Shown in pieces: positions 49,245-61,835 of a stretch of DNA of 64,000 nt. Where the stretch lies: assembly GCA_963755335.1 (NCBI GenBank), contig CAVWJW010000008.1, positions 620,001 through 684,000 on the forward strand. The letters run 5' to 3'. The notes beneath the pieces are model-generated. The model saw only the letters and a list, made by a program, of their open reading frames with translations, searched no databases and had not been told where the DNA came from. A program made the translations under genes and the position numbers. The DNA comes from UBA10649 sp963755335. GTDB lineage: Bacteria; Actinomycetota; Actinomycetes; S36-B12. Within the stretch, counting starts at the first letter, position 1; every line of letters begins with the position of its first letter.

Positions 49245-49771
49245 CCTGACCAACCACTATGGAAGGTCGGCGACGGGACGGTCGCGCTCACATGGACAGC
49301 GCCCGTCGACAACGGAGCTTCGATTGCCAACTACGCGGTCGCTTGCTCGGGGGGCCCGGCACAGGTGTGGATCCGGGAGGCAACCCCTTCCCTCCGACCT
49401 GCGACAGCCCTGGAATCCATGGCACATCTTCGTTGGCCACGTCGTACGGCTGGACCGGACTGACGAATGGGGTCGTGTACTCGTTCTCCGTCTACGCGAT
49501 TGCGGGCCAAACCAACTCGACCGGTTCAACGGTGGTTGCGACGCCGGGCGTTGCACCGACCACGCCCGAGCCCGGGCACCTGCCGGTGGCGTCTCCGCAG
49601 GGGCTGCCGATGCCGACGTCGGGCAACTGCGCCGACATCACCAACGACGCCGTCTACGGCTACGGCACGGGGCTGACCGGTGGCTGGACCAAGCAGTGGG
49701 GCGACTGGGCGCACGCGTGGGTGTGCGCGCGAACGCTGGCCTACAACGGCGGTCATGGGTGTACCGACTGA
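49245..49771 (+). pseudogene. Remnant of a fibronectin type III-containing surface protein
   Basis: No start or ribosome site and no signal peptide. The sequence opens inside an FN3 domain (GDGTVALTWTAPVDNGASIA, NYAVACSGG), changes frame near 49355, then continues (SYGWTGLTNGVVYSFSVYA). It ends in a proline/threonine linker and a short Gly/Trp/Cys-rich tail (GGWTKQWGDWAHAWVCA) with a stop at 49771. It looks like the 3' end of a larger exported protein whose 5' part is lost at the ahcY terminator. The frame change could be a sequencing error, but the missing 5' end is not. Confidence 0.65.
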
Positions 49772-49839
49772 TCCGCACCGACTTCGACCGTTGCCGTCAC
49801 AAGCGGGGGAGAGTGTGACGGCAGCGGTCGAACTAGTGG

Positions 49840-50118
49840 TCAGGGTGGGGGAGGCCAGCGGTTGTAGCCGATCTGCGGATCGTTCGCGTGCAGTCGCTGG
49901 ATCCACTCGACGTACACCCGATCCACTTCGTCATGGTCAGCGAGCGGTGCCGACCAGAGGATCTCCTTGCGGACGGTGAAGTCGGTGCGCTCCGGCGGGG
50001 GGAAGTCGGCCGCGAACGCATCGTTGGCGATCGAGCCGATCCAGGTGTACTGGTCCGTCAGGTCCTCGTCGACGAAGATCTTCCCGTTCGGGTAGGTGAT
50101 CTTGTAGACGTTCGGCAC
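49840..50118 (-). CDS. Small GIY-YIG-like protein
   Basis: A 92-residue protein from GTG 50118. VYKITYPNGKIFVDEDL and the following YTWIGS resemble the GIY and YIG strands of GIY-YIG nuclease folds. RKEILWSAPLADHDEV follows, with conserved Arg and Glu, and the end is NDPQIGYNRWP. Similar stand-alone small proteins are scattered in bacteria; nuclease activity is unproven. Confidence 0.65.
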   Translation of the reverse strand: MPNVYKITYPNGKIFVDEDLTDQYTWIGSIANDAFAADFPPPERTDFTVRKEILWSAPLADHDEVDRVYVEWIQRLHANDPQIGYNRWPPPP

Positions 50119-50169
50119 GCCTTCAGGATCGCAGAGCGATCGGGGGAATGCCTGCCACAGCAGGCGCGA

Positions 50170-50415
50170 CTAAGGCAGCGGTGCGTCGTCCGACTGGTCC
50201 GCCGGAGCGTCGTCGGTCTCGACCGCCTTCGGCCGACGAGTGAGGATGTAGAGCCCCGTGGCCAGGACGAGGAAGCCCAGAACGGCTGCCCACGTCTGCC
50301 CGCTGATGACGCTGCCGCCGAAGAATCCCAGGCCGAGCATCAGCCACACGAAGCCGACCATGAACAGGACCAGGCCGATGGCGCGTTGCAGCGGGCTCAG
50401 CGCATTGAGGTTCAC
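50170..50415 (-). CDS. Small two-helix membrane protein (paralogue of upstream gene)
   Basis: An 81-residue protein from GTG 50415, which overlaps the stop of the gene before it (GTGA). Two hydrophobic helices (about 12-35 and 40-60: GLVLFMVGFVWLMLGLGFF, AAVLGFLVLATGLYIL), then RRPKAVE and an acidic tail. Similar in layout and residues to the preceding gene product (FVWLMLGLG / LVWFFQGIG), suggesting tandem duplication. Function unknown. Confidence 0.65.
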   Translation of the reverse strand: MNLNALSPLQRAIGLVLFMVGFVWLMLGLGFFGGSVISGQTWAAVLGFLVLATGLYILTRRPKAVETDDAPADQSDDAPLP

Positions 50416-50624
50416 GGCGTGTCCGAGTGGTCGTCGGAGGGGCGTGGGCGACCGGGCCGGAAGATCACGAGCAGGCCGATGACGACAAGCGCACCGCCGG
50501 CCCACGCCCAGAAGCTGACCCCGGTCATCGGGCTTCCGGCGAGGCGACCGATGCCCTGGAAGAACCAGACCAGGCCGATGGCGATCGCCACGATGCCGAT
50601 GGCGAGCCGGATCCAGGTCTTCAT
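50412..50624 (-). CDS. Small two-helix membrane protein
   Basis: A 70-residue protein from ATG 50624 with two hydrophobic helices (IGIVAIAIGLVWFFQGIG, FWAWAGGALVVIGLLVIF) and a short charged tail RPGRPRPSDDHSD. It precedes and overlaps its paralogue by 4 bp. Divergent from the CAAX-type protease gene. Function unknown. Confidence 0.65.
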   Translation of the reverse strand: MKTWIRLAIGIVAIAIGLVWFFQGIGRLAGSPMTGVSFWAWAGGALVVIGLLVIFRPGRPRPSDDHSDTP

Positions 50625-50696
50625 CAGTTCCTCCCTCGTGCGCCGGCTCGAGATCGAGATCGAGTTGTCGGTCTCGACGATGTGTAGCGTGACACG

Positions 50697-51473
50697 GTGA
50701 CCACCGTCGTGCCAGCGCCCGCCGACTATCCGGGCTGCCCGGTGACGGTGACCGAGGCTATCGCTGCCGGCCGCGAGCTGCGCCCGCCGCGCTGGGGTCT
50801 GTGGGATGTCTTCTGGGCGCTGATGGCGGCGATCTTCATCGGCGTCGGGGTCGGCGCGGTGCTCTACCTCACCGGTGCGCCGATCGCGGTCGAGGTCCTC
50901 TTCGGCACCACGGCGCCATGGCTGGCCTTCGCCGGCTGGCCGATCATCACCACCCGCTGGCGAGGAAACGGTCCGGTCATCGACCTCGGGCCTCAGCCTG
51001 ACGTGGCGCGAGGCCGGGTGGGGCGCTCCTCGGCGGTGTGGCCGCGATCCTGACGGCGGCCGTCGCGGCAGCGATCACCACGCGCTTCGCCCCGACCTGA
51101 CGCTCGGCCGCCGGCGACGCCGGCGGATCAGCTGGCGAAGGAGAGCGGTCGGTTCGCGGTGATCGCTCTTCGGCATGCTCGTGCTGGTCGGCGCTCCGAT
51201 CGTCGAGGAGCTGTTCTTCCGAGGGCTGTTCTTCGCCGCCGTCCGCAAGCGGGGCGTCGGCGACGGTGCTGACCGTCGTCATCACGGCCGTCGTCTTCGC
51301 CGGATTCCACTTCGAGCCGGTGCGGTTCTTCGTCCTGCTGCCCACCGGACTCATCCTCGGCTGGGTGCGCTGCGAAGACCGGATCGACGGGCGCATCGAT
51401 GGTGGCCCATGGCGTCGTCAACGCCCCGGGAGCCCTTCTCTTCCTCCTCGGAGTCCAGGAGATGTCACCATAG
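50697..51473 (+). CDS. CPBP (CAAX) family intramembrane metalloprotease (six frameshifts)
   Basis: Starts at GTG 50697. Six single extra bases (about 50988, 51025, 51098, 51171, 51265, 51377) interrupt it; removed, the protein is 256 residues, a normal length. Catalytic motifs then read EELFFRG (EExxxR), FAGFHF (FxxxH) and AHGVVNAPGA (HxxxN), in that order, within predicted membrane helices. These enzymes cleave near or within membranes; the substrate is unknown. The stop lies 4 bp before mtrA. Confidence 0.8.
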
Positions 51474-51477
51474 GCAC

Positions 51478-52190
51478 ATGTCGGTGACGCCGAGCGGCCC
51501 CACCGTGCCCCCCAGGGGCCGGGTTCTCGTCGTCGATGACGATGCTGCGCTGTCCGAGATGCTCGGCATCGTGCTGCGCGGTGAGGGCTTCGAACCGGTG
51601 TTCTGCGCCGACGGCGCGCGAGGCGCTGAACGCCTTCCGCGACACCAAGCCCGATCTCGTCCTCCTCGACCTCATGCTTCCCGGGCCGCGACGGCATCGA
51701 CGTGTGCCGGGCGATCCGAGCGGAGTCCGGCACGCCCATCGTCATGCTGACGGCGAAGAGCGACACGATCGACGTCGTCGTCGGGCTGGAGTCCGGGGCC
51801 GACGACTACGTCGTCAAGCCGTTCAAGCCGAAGGAACTGGTGGCGCGCATCCGCGCGCGCATCCGCCGCAACGACGAGGCCCCCGCGCAGGTGCTCGTGG
51901 TCGGCGACCTCGAGATCGACGTCACGGGCCACACGGTCAAGCGCGACGGCGAGCTGCTGTCGCTGACGCCTCTGGAGTTCGACCTGCTCGTCTGCCTGGC
52001 CCGCAAGCCCGGCCAGGTGTTCACCCGCGAGGTCCTGCTGCAGGAGGTCTGGGGCTATCGGCACGCCGCCGACACGCGGCTCGTCAACGTGCACGTCCAG
52101 CGCCTGCGCGCCAAGGTCGAGCGCGATCCGGAGCGCCCCGACATCGTCCTGACCGTCCGCGGCGTCGGCTACAAGGCAGGCCCGGCGTAG
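51478..52190 (+). CDS. mtrA: MtrA response regulator (two frameshifts)
   Basis: OmpR-family DNA-binding response regulator controlling cell-wall and replication genes. Extra bases near 51619 (gcg-c-gag) and 51686 (ggg-c-cgc) are ignored; the protein is then 236 residues and aligns without gaps to mycobacterial MtrA. Acidic pocket VDDDAALSEM, phospho-acceptor D64 in LLDLMLPG, T in VMLTAKSD, K in VVKPFKPKEL. The winged helix includes VFTREVLLQEVWGYRHAADT and TVRGVGYKAGP. Followed by mtrB at 13 bp. Confidence 0.96.
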
Positions 52191-52203
52191 ACGCTGGATC
52201 GCG

Positions 52204-53895
52204 ATGACCGGCTTCCTCCACGCGCTGACCAACGTGCTGCTCGCCCTTCCCCGGGCGGTCGGCCGGATCTGGCGTCGATCCCTGTGGCTGCGCGTCACGC
52301 TGACGACGCTGGCCCTGTCGGTGGTGGTCGTCGGCGTCCTGGGCTTCTCGCTGCTGTCGCGCGTCACGACCGGCCTGCTCAACGCCAAGGAGCGCATCTC
52401 CGTCGGCGAGGCGTCGGCCGGGCTCGGCGAGGCGCAGCGGATCCTCGATGCCGCTGACACGGGACCGTCGACCCCGTCGCCCGTCGCGGCTGGTCGACAG
52501 CGTCGTCAGTGCCCTCGCCGCGCAGGCAGGCTCGCCGTCGACGTTCGACGTGCTGCTGCTGTCGTCGCAGCGAAGCAGCGACGCCCCCGAGCGCGGCACG
52601 AACCTCGTCGCCGAGACGAGCGTCCCGGAGGACCTGCGCAAGGCGGTCGTCGACTCGCAGCGCCAGTCGTGGACGTACACCGAGATCCAGTTCCTGGACG
52701 GCCGAACGGCACCCGGGCTCATCGTCGGCGCGCCGCTGCTGGTGCCGACGGTCGGGCCGTACGAGCTGTACTACCTGTTCCCGCTGGGGCAGGAGCAGTC
52801 GACGCTCGACCTCGTCCGCAGCTCGGTCGTCGGCGTCGGACTGCTGCTGGTCCTCCTGCTGGGCTTCGTCGCGTGGATCGTCACGCGGCAGGTCGTCGTG
52901 CCGGTGCGCGCGGCCTCGCAGACCGCGGCCCGACTCGCGGAGGGGAACCTGTCGGAGCGGATGAAGGTCAAAGGCACCGATGACCTCGCTCGATTGGCCA
53001 CGTCCTTCAACGAGATGGCTGCCAGCCTCGCCCGGCAGATCCGCCAGCTCGAGGAGCTGTCGCGCGTCCAGCAGCGCTTCGTGTCGGACGTCTCCCACGA
53101 GCTGCGCACGCCGCTCACCACGATCCGGATGGCCGCCGACGTCGTCTACGACGACCGGGACCAGCTCGACGCCCCGACGTCCCGCGCGGTCGAGCTGCTG
53201 CAGAACCAGCTGGACCGCTTCGAGGAACTGCTCGTCGACCTGCTCGAGATCTCGCGCTTCGACGCCGGCGCTGCCGTCCTCGACGCCGAGCGGATCGACC
53301 TCGTCACGCTGGTGCAGCGGGCGATCGAGGCGGCGACGCCCCTCGCGGTCCGCAACGGCATGGAGGTGCGCCTGCGCAGCGCCGACGTCACCTGCCTCGT
53401 CGAGTGCGATCCGCGCCGCGTGCACCGGATCGTCCGCAACCTCATCGAGAACGCGGTCGAGCACGGCGACGCGCGCGGCGTCGACGTCATCGATCGCGAT
53501 GAGCGACGACGCCGTCGCCGTGACCGTTCGCGACTACGGCGTCGGCCTTCGACCCGGTGAGTCGGCCCTGGTGTTCAACCGGTTCTGGCGTGCCGACCCG
53601 GCCCGTGCCCGCACGACGGGCGGGACCGGCCTGGGCCTGGCGATCGCGCTCGAGGACGCCCGCCTGCACGGCGGCTGGCTGGAGGCGTGGGGCGAGCCCG
53701 GCAACGGCGCCTGCTTCCGGCTCACGCTGCCCCTGGACCGCAAGGCGGGCTTCGACGAGTCGCCGCTGCCGCTGCCGCCCGTGGACGAGGTGGACGAGCC
53801 GGTCGAGCTTCCGGACGACGTGCGTCGTCGACGCGGCCGACCCCACCACCTCGCCCGCCGGCACGTTCGTCATCAACGCTGCGGAGAAGTCATGA
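52204..53895 (+). CDS. mtrB: MtrB sensor histidine kinase (three frameshifts)
   Basis: Cognate kinase of MtrA. Extra bases near 52486, 53489 and 53823 are ignored; the protein is then 562 residues against 567 in M. tuberculosis. First transmembrane helix about 30-52, extracellular sensor domain about 55-205, second helix about 206-226, HAMP, then HisKA with DVSHELRTPLTTIRM (H298). The ATPase has N box NLIENAVEHGD, VRDYGVGL and TGGTGLGLAIALED. The repaired stop overlaps the lpqB start (ATGA). Confidence 0.95.
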
Positions 53896-55630
53896 GGCTC
53901 CGGGCGCTGCGCATCGCGGTCGTGCTCGCCGCTGCCGGGATGCTGGTGGCGTGCGGCTCGGTGCCGACCTCGCTCACGGCCCAGGTACCCACCGCAGGGG
54001 CCGATCCAGCAGGGCGAGCAGGTCGGTGTCGACCGCGAGGACCAGTTCATCCGCGTCATCGCCCGCGGACCGCGCGAGGGGATGTCGTCCGAGCCAGGTG
54101 GTGCAGGGCTTCCTCGACGCGTCGGCGTCGTTCGACGACAACCACGCGGTCGCCCGACAGTTCCTCACGACCGACGGCGAGCACGAACTGGGACACCGAC
54201 GCCGGCGTCGCGCGTGTACGACGGCGTCGCCGTCGCTGCAGGAGCTCGGCCAGAGCGTCGTCATGACGGCCGTCGAGTCCGGGCACCATCGCCACGAACG
54301 GGCGCTTCGCGCTGGCTCCGCCGAACAGCGACCTGAAGAACGTGTTCGGACTGGTCAAGGTCGACGGCGAGTGGCGGATCGACTCGGTGCCGCAGGGCCT
54401 GCTGCTGTCGCAGTCGGACGTCGATCGCGCGTTCCGCAGTTTCGCCGTGTACTTCTTCAATCCGCAGTTCGACACGCTGGTGCCGGACGCGCGCATGGTG
54501 CCGGTCATCGGTCCCGGGCTCGCGACGACCCTGGTCCGACGACTGCTGGAGGGTCCGAGCGACTGGCTGCTGCCGGCCGTTCGCACCGGCTTCCCCGACG
54601 GCGTGCAAGCTCAACATCGATGCGGTGCCGATCGAAGCGGGCGTGGCCAAGGTCGATCTGACGGCCAACGCCCGGCAGGCGGACGACCGGACTCGTCAGG
54701 CCATGTCGCAGCAGATCGTGTGGACGCTGAAGCAGCTGCCCGACGTGCAGGCGGTCGACATCACGGCGGGCGGCCAGCCGCTGCTCGTGCCGGGCGCGGC
54801 CTCGCCGCAGCCGCGCGACTCCTGGCCGGCCGTCGACCCGAACGGGATGCCACCCGGATCGGCGGGGTACGCGACGCGGCCCGAGGGTGTCGTCCGGCTG
54901 ATCCCGGACGGCGTGCGCCCGGTGCCCGGCAGCGCCGGCTCCGGATCGAAGACCCTCGTCGACATCGCCGTCTCCCTCGACTCGCAGACGGTGGCGGGCA
55001 TCGATCCCGACGGGGCCGTCTGGAAGGGGCGGCTGGCCGAGGGCGCCCCGCTGATCCGCATCCGCGAGGCCGGCTCGCCGACCGGGCTGGCCTTCGACCG
55101 ATCCGACGTCGGTCTGGATGGTCGACTCGTCCGTCGGGCTCGATCTCCGTGGCCGGCGACGGCAGCTTCGAGCCGATCTCCGTCAACGGGCTGACCAGCC
55201 GGCACCAACCTCGATCGCGGCGATCCCGTCGCGCGACGGCACGCGGGCCGCGCTGATCGTCCGCGATGGCCCGCGCACGAGCCTGCTGCTCGCGCGGGTC
55301 ATCCGGACCCTGGGCGGCGGCGCGAGCATCACGATCGACGCACCGATCCGGATCGAGTCGCGGCTGGTCGAGGTCGTCGACGTCGCGTGGTCCGGTGCGA
55401 ACTCCCTGTCGGTGCTGGGCAGCGAGAGTGCCGGCTCACTGCAGGTCTTCGAGGTCGACCTGGCTCGCGGGACGTCCGTGACGCGGGGAACTCCCGAGGC
55501 GCCGGTCAGCCTGGCTGCCGCGCCGGGTCTGCCGAGCCTGGTCGGCGCGGCCGACGGCCTGATCTACGAGTCGACGGGCGGCTCGTGGCTCGAGCGTGTG
55601 CGCGGGTCATCCCCGGCGTACCCCGGCTGA
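53892..55630 (+). CDS. lpqB: LpqB lipoprotein (about ten frameshift sites)
   Basis: Lipoprotein partner of MtrAB. ATG 53892 overlaps the mtrB stop. Signal peptide with lipobox LVAC (C21). Single extra bases near 54000, 54094, 54185, 54213, 54235, 54281, 54606, 55114 and 55139, plus a net +2 (or -1) near 55200. After repair the protein is about 575 residues, as in mycobacteria (583). Landmarks are DREDQFIRVIARGPREGMS, VVQGFLDASASFDDNHAVAR, a GerMN-type domain (WLLPAVRTGFPDGV, VDLTANARQADDRTRQAM) and a beta-propeller-like C-terminal half. It overlaps convergent comF by 24 bp. Confidence 0.9.
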
Positions 55631-56314
55631 CGGGCCACGACGCGCGGCCTGGGCAGTGATGACCGCAGCGCAGCGCTGGCGACACTCCGGCCGCTCGCAG
55701 CGCCCGCATCGCCTCGGCGATCGTGGCCCCCGACGTCATCACGTCGTCCACGACGATGACGGGCAAGGCGGCCGGGAGGCCCACGTCGCGAGTCTTCACC
55801 TCGGCGACGAAGGCCCCCTCGAGCTCCCGGAACCTCTCGACACGGCCGAGTCGCTTGGCCGGAAGGTGGTCGCGGGCCTGCACGAGGATGGGCAGGGCGG
55901 GAACGATCAGGCCCCGTCGCCGAAGGTCGATGGTGGCGTGCCCCACGAGCAGGCCGAGGGCATCGAAGCCGCGCTGCGGTCGCCGGTGCCCGGGTATCCG
56001 CACGATGAACCCCGCGCGCTGACCCTCACCGCACACGGCCCCCTCGATGACGTCGGCAAGTCGCTCGCCGAGCGGCACGGGCGAGGCTGCGGTGGCCGTC
56101 CTTGTAGGCCAGCACCAGGCGCCGGATCGTGCCGTCGTACGGCGCACCGACCCACGCACTGGACGTTGGCCGCCGGCACGGGGACCCGAACGGGGGACCG
56201 TCGTAGTGCCTGCTGGCAGGACTCGCAGAAGTCTCGCCCCACCACGCCGCAGCCCAGGCAGGTCCGCCCGAGGACGAGGTCGGCCAGGTCGCGGAGGCCA
56301 TCGTCCAGGAGCAC
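55607..56314 (-). CDS. comF: ComF-family phosphoribosyltransferase-like protein (three frameshifts)
   Basis: About 234 residues from GTG 56314 when extra bases near 56152, 56079 and 55685 are ignored. The N-terminal zinc-finger type CLGCGVVGRDFCESC, then YDGTIRRLVLAYKDGH, ARDHLPAKRLGRVERF and the PRPP-loop VIVVDDVMTSGATIAEAMRA. ComF supports DNA uptake in competent bacteria; in actinobacteria its role is uncertain. It is convergent to lpqB, as in M. tuberculosis the homologue lies beside lpqB. Confidence 0.88.
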
Positions 56315-56391
56315 GGCACCACGATCGGCGCTGATGGGCTCATCGGGTCAGCCCCGCCTCGTCCTGTGGACGCGGGACCAGCAGGTGCGAC

Positions 56392-57197
56392 TCAGGTGGG
56401 CAGGGAGGTCAGCCCCTGCGCGAGACCGACGACGACCGCCTCGGCGCGCGACTTCGCCTGCAGCTTCTCCAGGATGCTCCGCACGTGGTTCTTGACGGTG
56501 TTCTCGCTGATCCCCAGCTCCACCGCGATGACCTTGTTCGAGTCGCCGACGCGCCAACTGCGCGCAGCACGTCGATCTCGCGCGGCGTGAGCGCGGGCCC
56601 GAGGTAGTGCGGGCCTCCGCACGCCGTGCGGCGGTCGGCGAGGTCGCCGGGCGATCAGGTCGCCGATCCACGCATCGCGACGCTCGCCGCGCTGCGGCAG
56701 GTGCTGCGCGAAGACGACATCGGGGATGCGGAAGCCGACGCACGGGCGGCCCGCCGGGAGGCCTCGTTGCCGACGTAGGCGTACCACGTGATCACCTCGC
56801 AGGCCCAGCGTCGATGAAGGCCCAGCGTGCAGGCCAGCCGCAGGGCACGGGTCGAGTGACCGTGCCCGCGCGCCCAGGGCGCCATCATGAAGCCGACCTC
56901 GGCACCGCCGCTGCCGTCGAGCCGCAGGTCGATGTTGCCGCACCAGCGGTCCGTCCGGGGGCAGCGTCACGGCCCAGAGCGGCGAGTCCCACCACGAGTG
57001 CGAGGGCGGCTGCGCGTGGCCAGCCAACTCCTCGGCGTCGTTGCGTGAGTAGGGGACCGGGATCGTCGTCCACAGCTGCGACTGCGGGGTCCTGGCACGC
57101 CGAGGCGTGATGTCCTCGACGTCGTCGGGCCGCGGCGGACGCAGCGCACGACGCCGTCGCTGAGGACGGGCGGCGTCGGCGGGGCTGCGGACGGCAT
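56392..57197 (-). CDS. GNAT acetyltransferase fused to a LuxR-type HTH (several frameshifts)
   Basis: ATG 57197 to the stop at 56392. The conserved sequence moves between frames near 57145 and 56740 (one base apparently missing), 56949 and 56649 (one extra) and 56555 (two extra). Repaired length is about 267 residues. Residues about 12-185 are a RimJ/RimL-type N-acetyltransferase: VVRLRPPRPDDVEDI, WCGNIDLRLDGSGGAEVGF, APWARGHGHSTRALRLA (acetyl-CoA loop), NEASRR and GFRIP. Residues about 205-267 are a LuxR HTH (LTPREIDVLRA, SNKVIAVELGISENTVKNHV). No receiver domain is present. It could be an acetyl-CoA-sensing or protein-acetylating regulator. Divergent from secA. Confidence 0.75.
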
Positions 57198-57335
57198 GGG
57201 CAGCAGTGTGGCACCTGAGCGGTCTGTGGGTCGTGGATCTGGGGCGGGGCCGTACGATGGGGGCTCGGCCTCCGGCCGATCGCGTTCGCATGCCGGTTGG
57301 GCGTGCCCCGCGACCAAGGGAAAGGTCGCACCGCT

Positions 57336-60169
<2,834 letters not shown>

Positions 60170-60176
60170 CCGCTCG

Positions 60177-60875
60177 TCACGGTGAGGGCAGGACGACCAC
60201 GAGGTCGCCGACCTTGAGGAAGTCGTACAGCCGCTTTGCGGCCTTCTCGGACAGTCGCACGCAGCCTCCGCGTGCGATCGCGAGGCCGAGCTGCTTCGTC
60301 GAGTGCATGGGCTTGCCGTTGTAGTAGCGCGGGATGGCGTGGAAGCCGATGGCCGACTTGGTGTCGGGTCCGTAGGTGAACCGGTTCATCCAGTTGAAGG
60401 TCACCTTGGAATTCGGGTTGAACGCCTTCGGCGACTTCGAGAACACGTGGTACGTGCCCTTGGCCGGTCGGTCGAAGCGCCCCACTACCGGGTACCGCGC
60501 CACCACCTTGTCGTGCTTGTCGATGAGCCACACCGTCATCAGAGCCTTGTCGTAGACGATGCGCTTGCCGTAGTGGGCGCGATCTCGCGGATAGTCCGGC
60601 ACGTTCTTTGCCTTCGTGGTTCGCGAGGCGGCGACCGGCCTCCTGGCCGTCTTGCTCACCGCGGTCGTCGCGGAAGCGGCCACGTCACTGGTCGCGTCGG
60701 CGGACGGCGCGGCGATCGGCGCACTGGGCAGGTACGCCCTCGCCGATGCGGTCGAGGGAATCATCCACGCTGCCAGCAGGCCGAGTGCGGCGGCAACGAC
60801 GAGCACCAGGACGGCAAGGCGCCTCGGCGTAAGGTTCGCGGGCAGGTCGTGGCGTGTCGAGGGCGGGGAAGCCAT
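60177..60875 (-). CDS. L,D-transpeptidase (YkuD domain), membrane-anchored
   Basis: A 232-residue protein from ATG 60875; the frame is open to 60908, but the helix and normal spacing fit the later ATG. One N-terminal transmembrane helix or uncleaved signal (about 19-42), a Ser/Ala/Thr linker, then the YkuD domain: YDKALMTVWLIDKHDKVVAR, KGTYHVFSKSPKAFN, IGFHAIPRYYNGKPM and the catalytic cysteine in RGGCVRLSEKAAK. The canonical SHGC is RGGC here, so Ser/His before the Gly-Cys are replaced. It forms 3-3 peptidoglycan crosslinks or anchors proteins. Convergent with secA, 7 bp apart. Confidence 0.85.
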   Translation of the reverse strand: MASPPSTRHDLPANLTPRRLAVLVLVVAAALGLLAAWMIPSTASARAYLPSAPIAAPSADATSDVAASATTAVSKTARRPVAASRTTKAKNVPDYPRDRAHYGKRIVYDKALMTVWLIDKHDKVVARYPVVGRFDRPAKGTYHVFSKSPKAFNPNSKVTFNWMNRFTYGPDTKSAIGFHAIPRYYNGKPMHSTKQLGLAIARGGCVRLSEKAAKRLYDFLKVGDLVVVLPSP

Positions 60876-60936
60876 GTCACCAAGAGTCCCGTACGTCACT
60901 CTCGCCACACCTGATCGACGCGCCGCGACGGACCTG

Positions 60937-60948
60937 TTGACCGGTCAA
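60937..60948. promoter_or_regulatory. TTGACCGGTCAA palindrome between the transpeptidase and Rv3235-like genes
   Basis: A perfect 12-bp palindrome overlapping the stop codon of the Rv3235-like gene and 62 bp upstream of the transpeptidase start. Identical to the site at 61732. Candidate operator or -35 element. Confidence 0.45.
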
Positions 60949-61556
60949 CGCATCTCGATCGCGGTGGCCAGCCATCGACCGCCGACGGCCTCGAGTCGAA
61001 TGGCGATCGCCTGGGCGCGGTCGGTCCCGACCAGCACGGCGGACGTCTCGACGATGCCCGGGGCGACGGGGCAGACCCGCACCGATCGCACCGTGCGCAT
61101 CCGCGTAACACCACGCTGGGCCCGAGCGGATGGATGACGCGCCACGTACGTCGCGCGTAAGGAGAGCTTCGACAGCTCGGTTCGCGACACCCAGCGGGTG
61201 AGCTGGGTAGGGGGCCGCTCACCGACGGACACCTCGGCAATCGCCCGCGCGAGCTGGGACACCCAGCGGCCGGGATCGGGAAGGTCGCAGGGCGGTTCCG
61301 GGTCGCCGACGACGCGGAGGTCGACAGGAACAGGGGGCACGGCCGGCACGCCGGGGCGCACCTCCCAGTGGAGGGCGAGCGGCAGCTGCTCTGCTTCGGG
61401 TCGGCCGGTCCCCGGGACCAGGCGCAGTCCGGGGCGACGCAGGTCGCTCGAGGGGGAGGCAGAGGGGGTTGGGGATGAGTTGTGGGTGATCACGGCACAG
61501 TCCTTGTCCGGCTGGCAGAGCCAGCAGTCGATGCGCGCCGGGGGGATCGCGGTCAC
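60945..61556 (-). CDS. Rv3235-family protein (DUF6459)
   Basis: A 203-residue protein from GTG 61556 (GTG 61493 is a plausible shorter start). Residues 1-85 are low-complexity Pro/Ser. The conserved part is WVSQLARAIAEVSVGERPPT, LTRWVSRTELSKLSLRA, then VRVCPVAPGIVETSAVLVG and GGRWLATAIEMR. In mycobacteria Rv3235 lies near secA1, which supports the assignment. Function unknown; the fold may be a cystatin/NTF2-like small domain, but this is a guess. Confidence 0.8.
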   Translation of the reverse strand: MTAIPPARIDCWLCQPDKDCAVITHNSSPTPSASPSSDLRRPGLRLVPGTGRPEAEQLPLALHWEVRPGVPAVPPVPVDLRVVGDPEPPCDLPDPGRWVSQLARAIAEVSVGERPPTQLTRWVSRTELSKLSLRATYVARHPSARAQRGVTRMRTVRSVRVCPVAPGIVETSAVLVGTDRAQAIAIRLEAVGGRWLATAIEMR

Positions 61557-61835
61557 CGAGGCTCATACCCGTCGGTGCAATGGCATTTGCTTACGTTTAC
61601 TTTTGTATGGCATCAGTTGATGGGTCGGCAAGTCCAGAATCAGGTGCTGTGGACAGTGCCGGCGTCTGCGTTGTGCCCACCCAGGGCGGGGGCCAAACCT
61701 GCCCCTCACCTGCGGTGGGCCGGACCGACCATTGACCGGTCAAGGAAGAGGGCGATTGTTCGCGGTGACATAGCCTGTCGCGCAAGAGTCGTCGGTCACC
61801 AGTTTCGACGCACGGGGAATGACCAGGGGGTTCGG
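61557..61835. promoter_or_regulatory. Regulatory region upstream of the NarL-type response regulator
   Basis: About 279 bp with no credible gene. It contains TTGACCGGTCAA at 61732-61743, whose first half would serve as a -35 box; no good -10 sits 17 bp downstream, the nearest being ATTGTT. An AT-rich patch (TTTGCTTACGTTTACTTTTG, 61588-61607) stands out against the high GC. Promoters for the Rv3235-like gene and the regulator must both be here. Confidence 0.5.
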
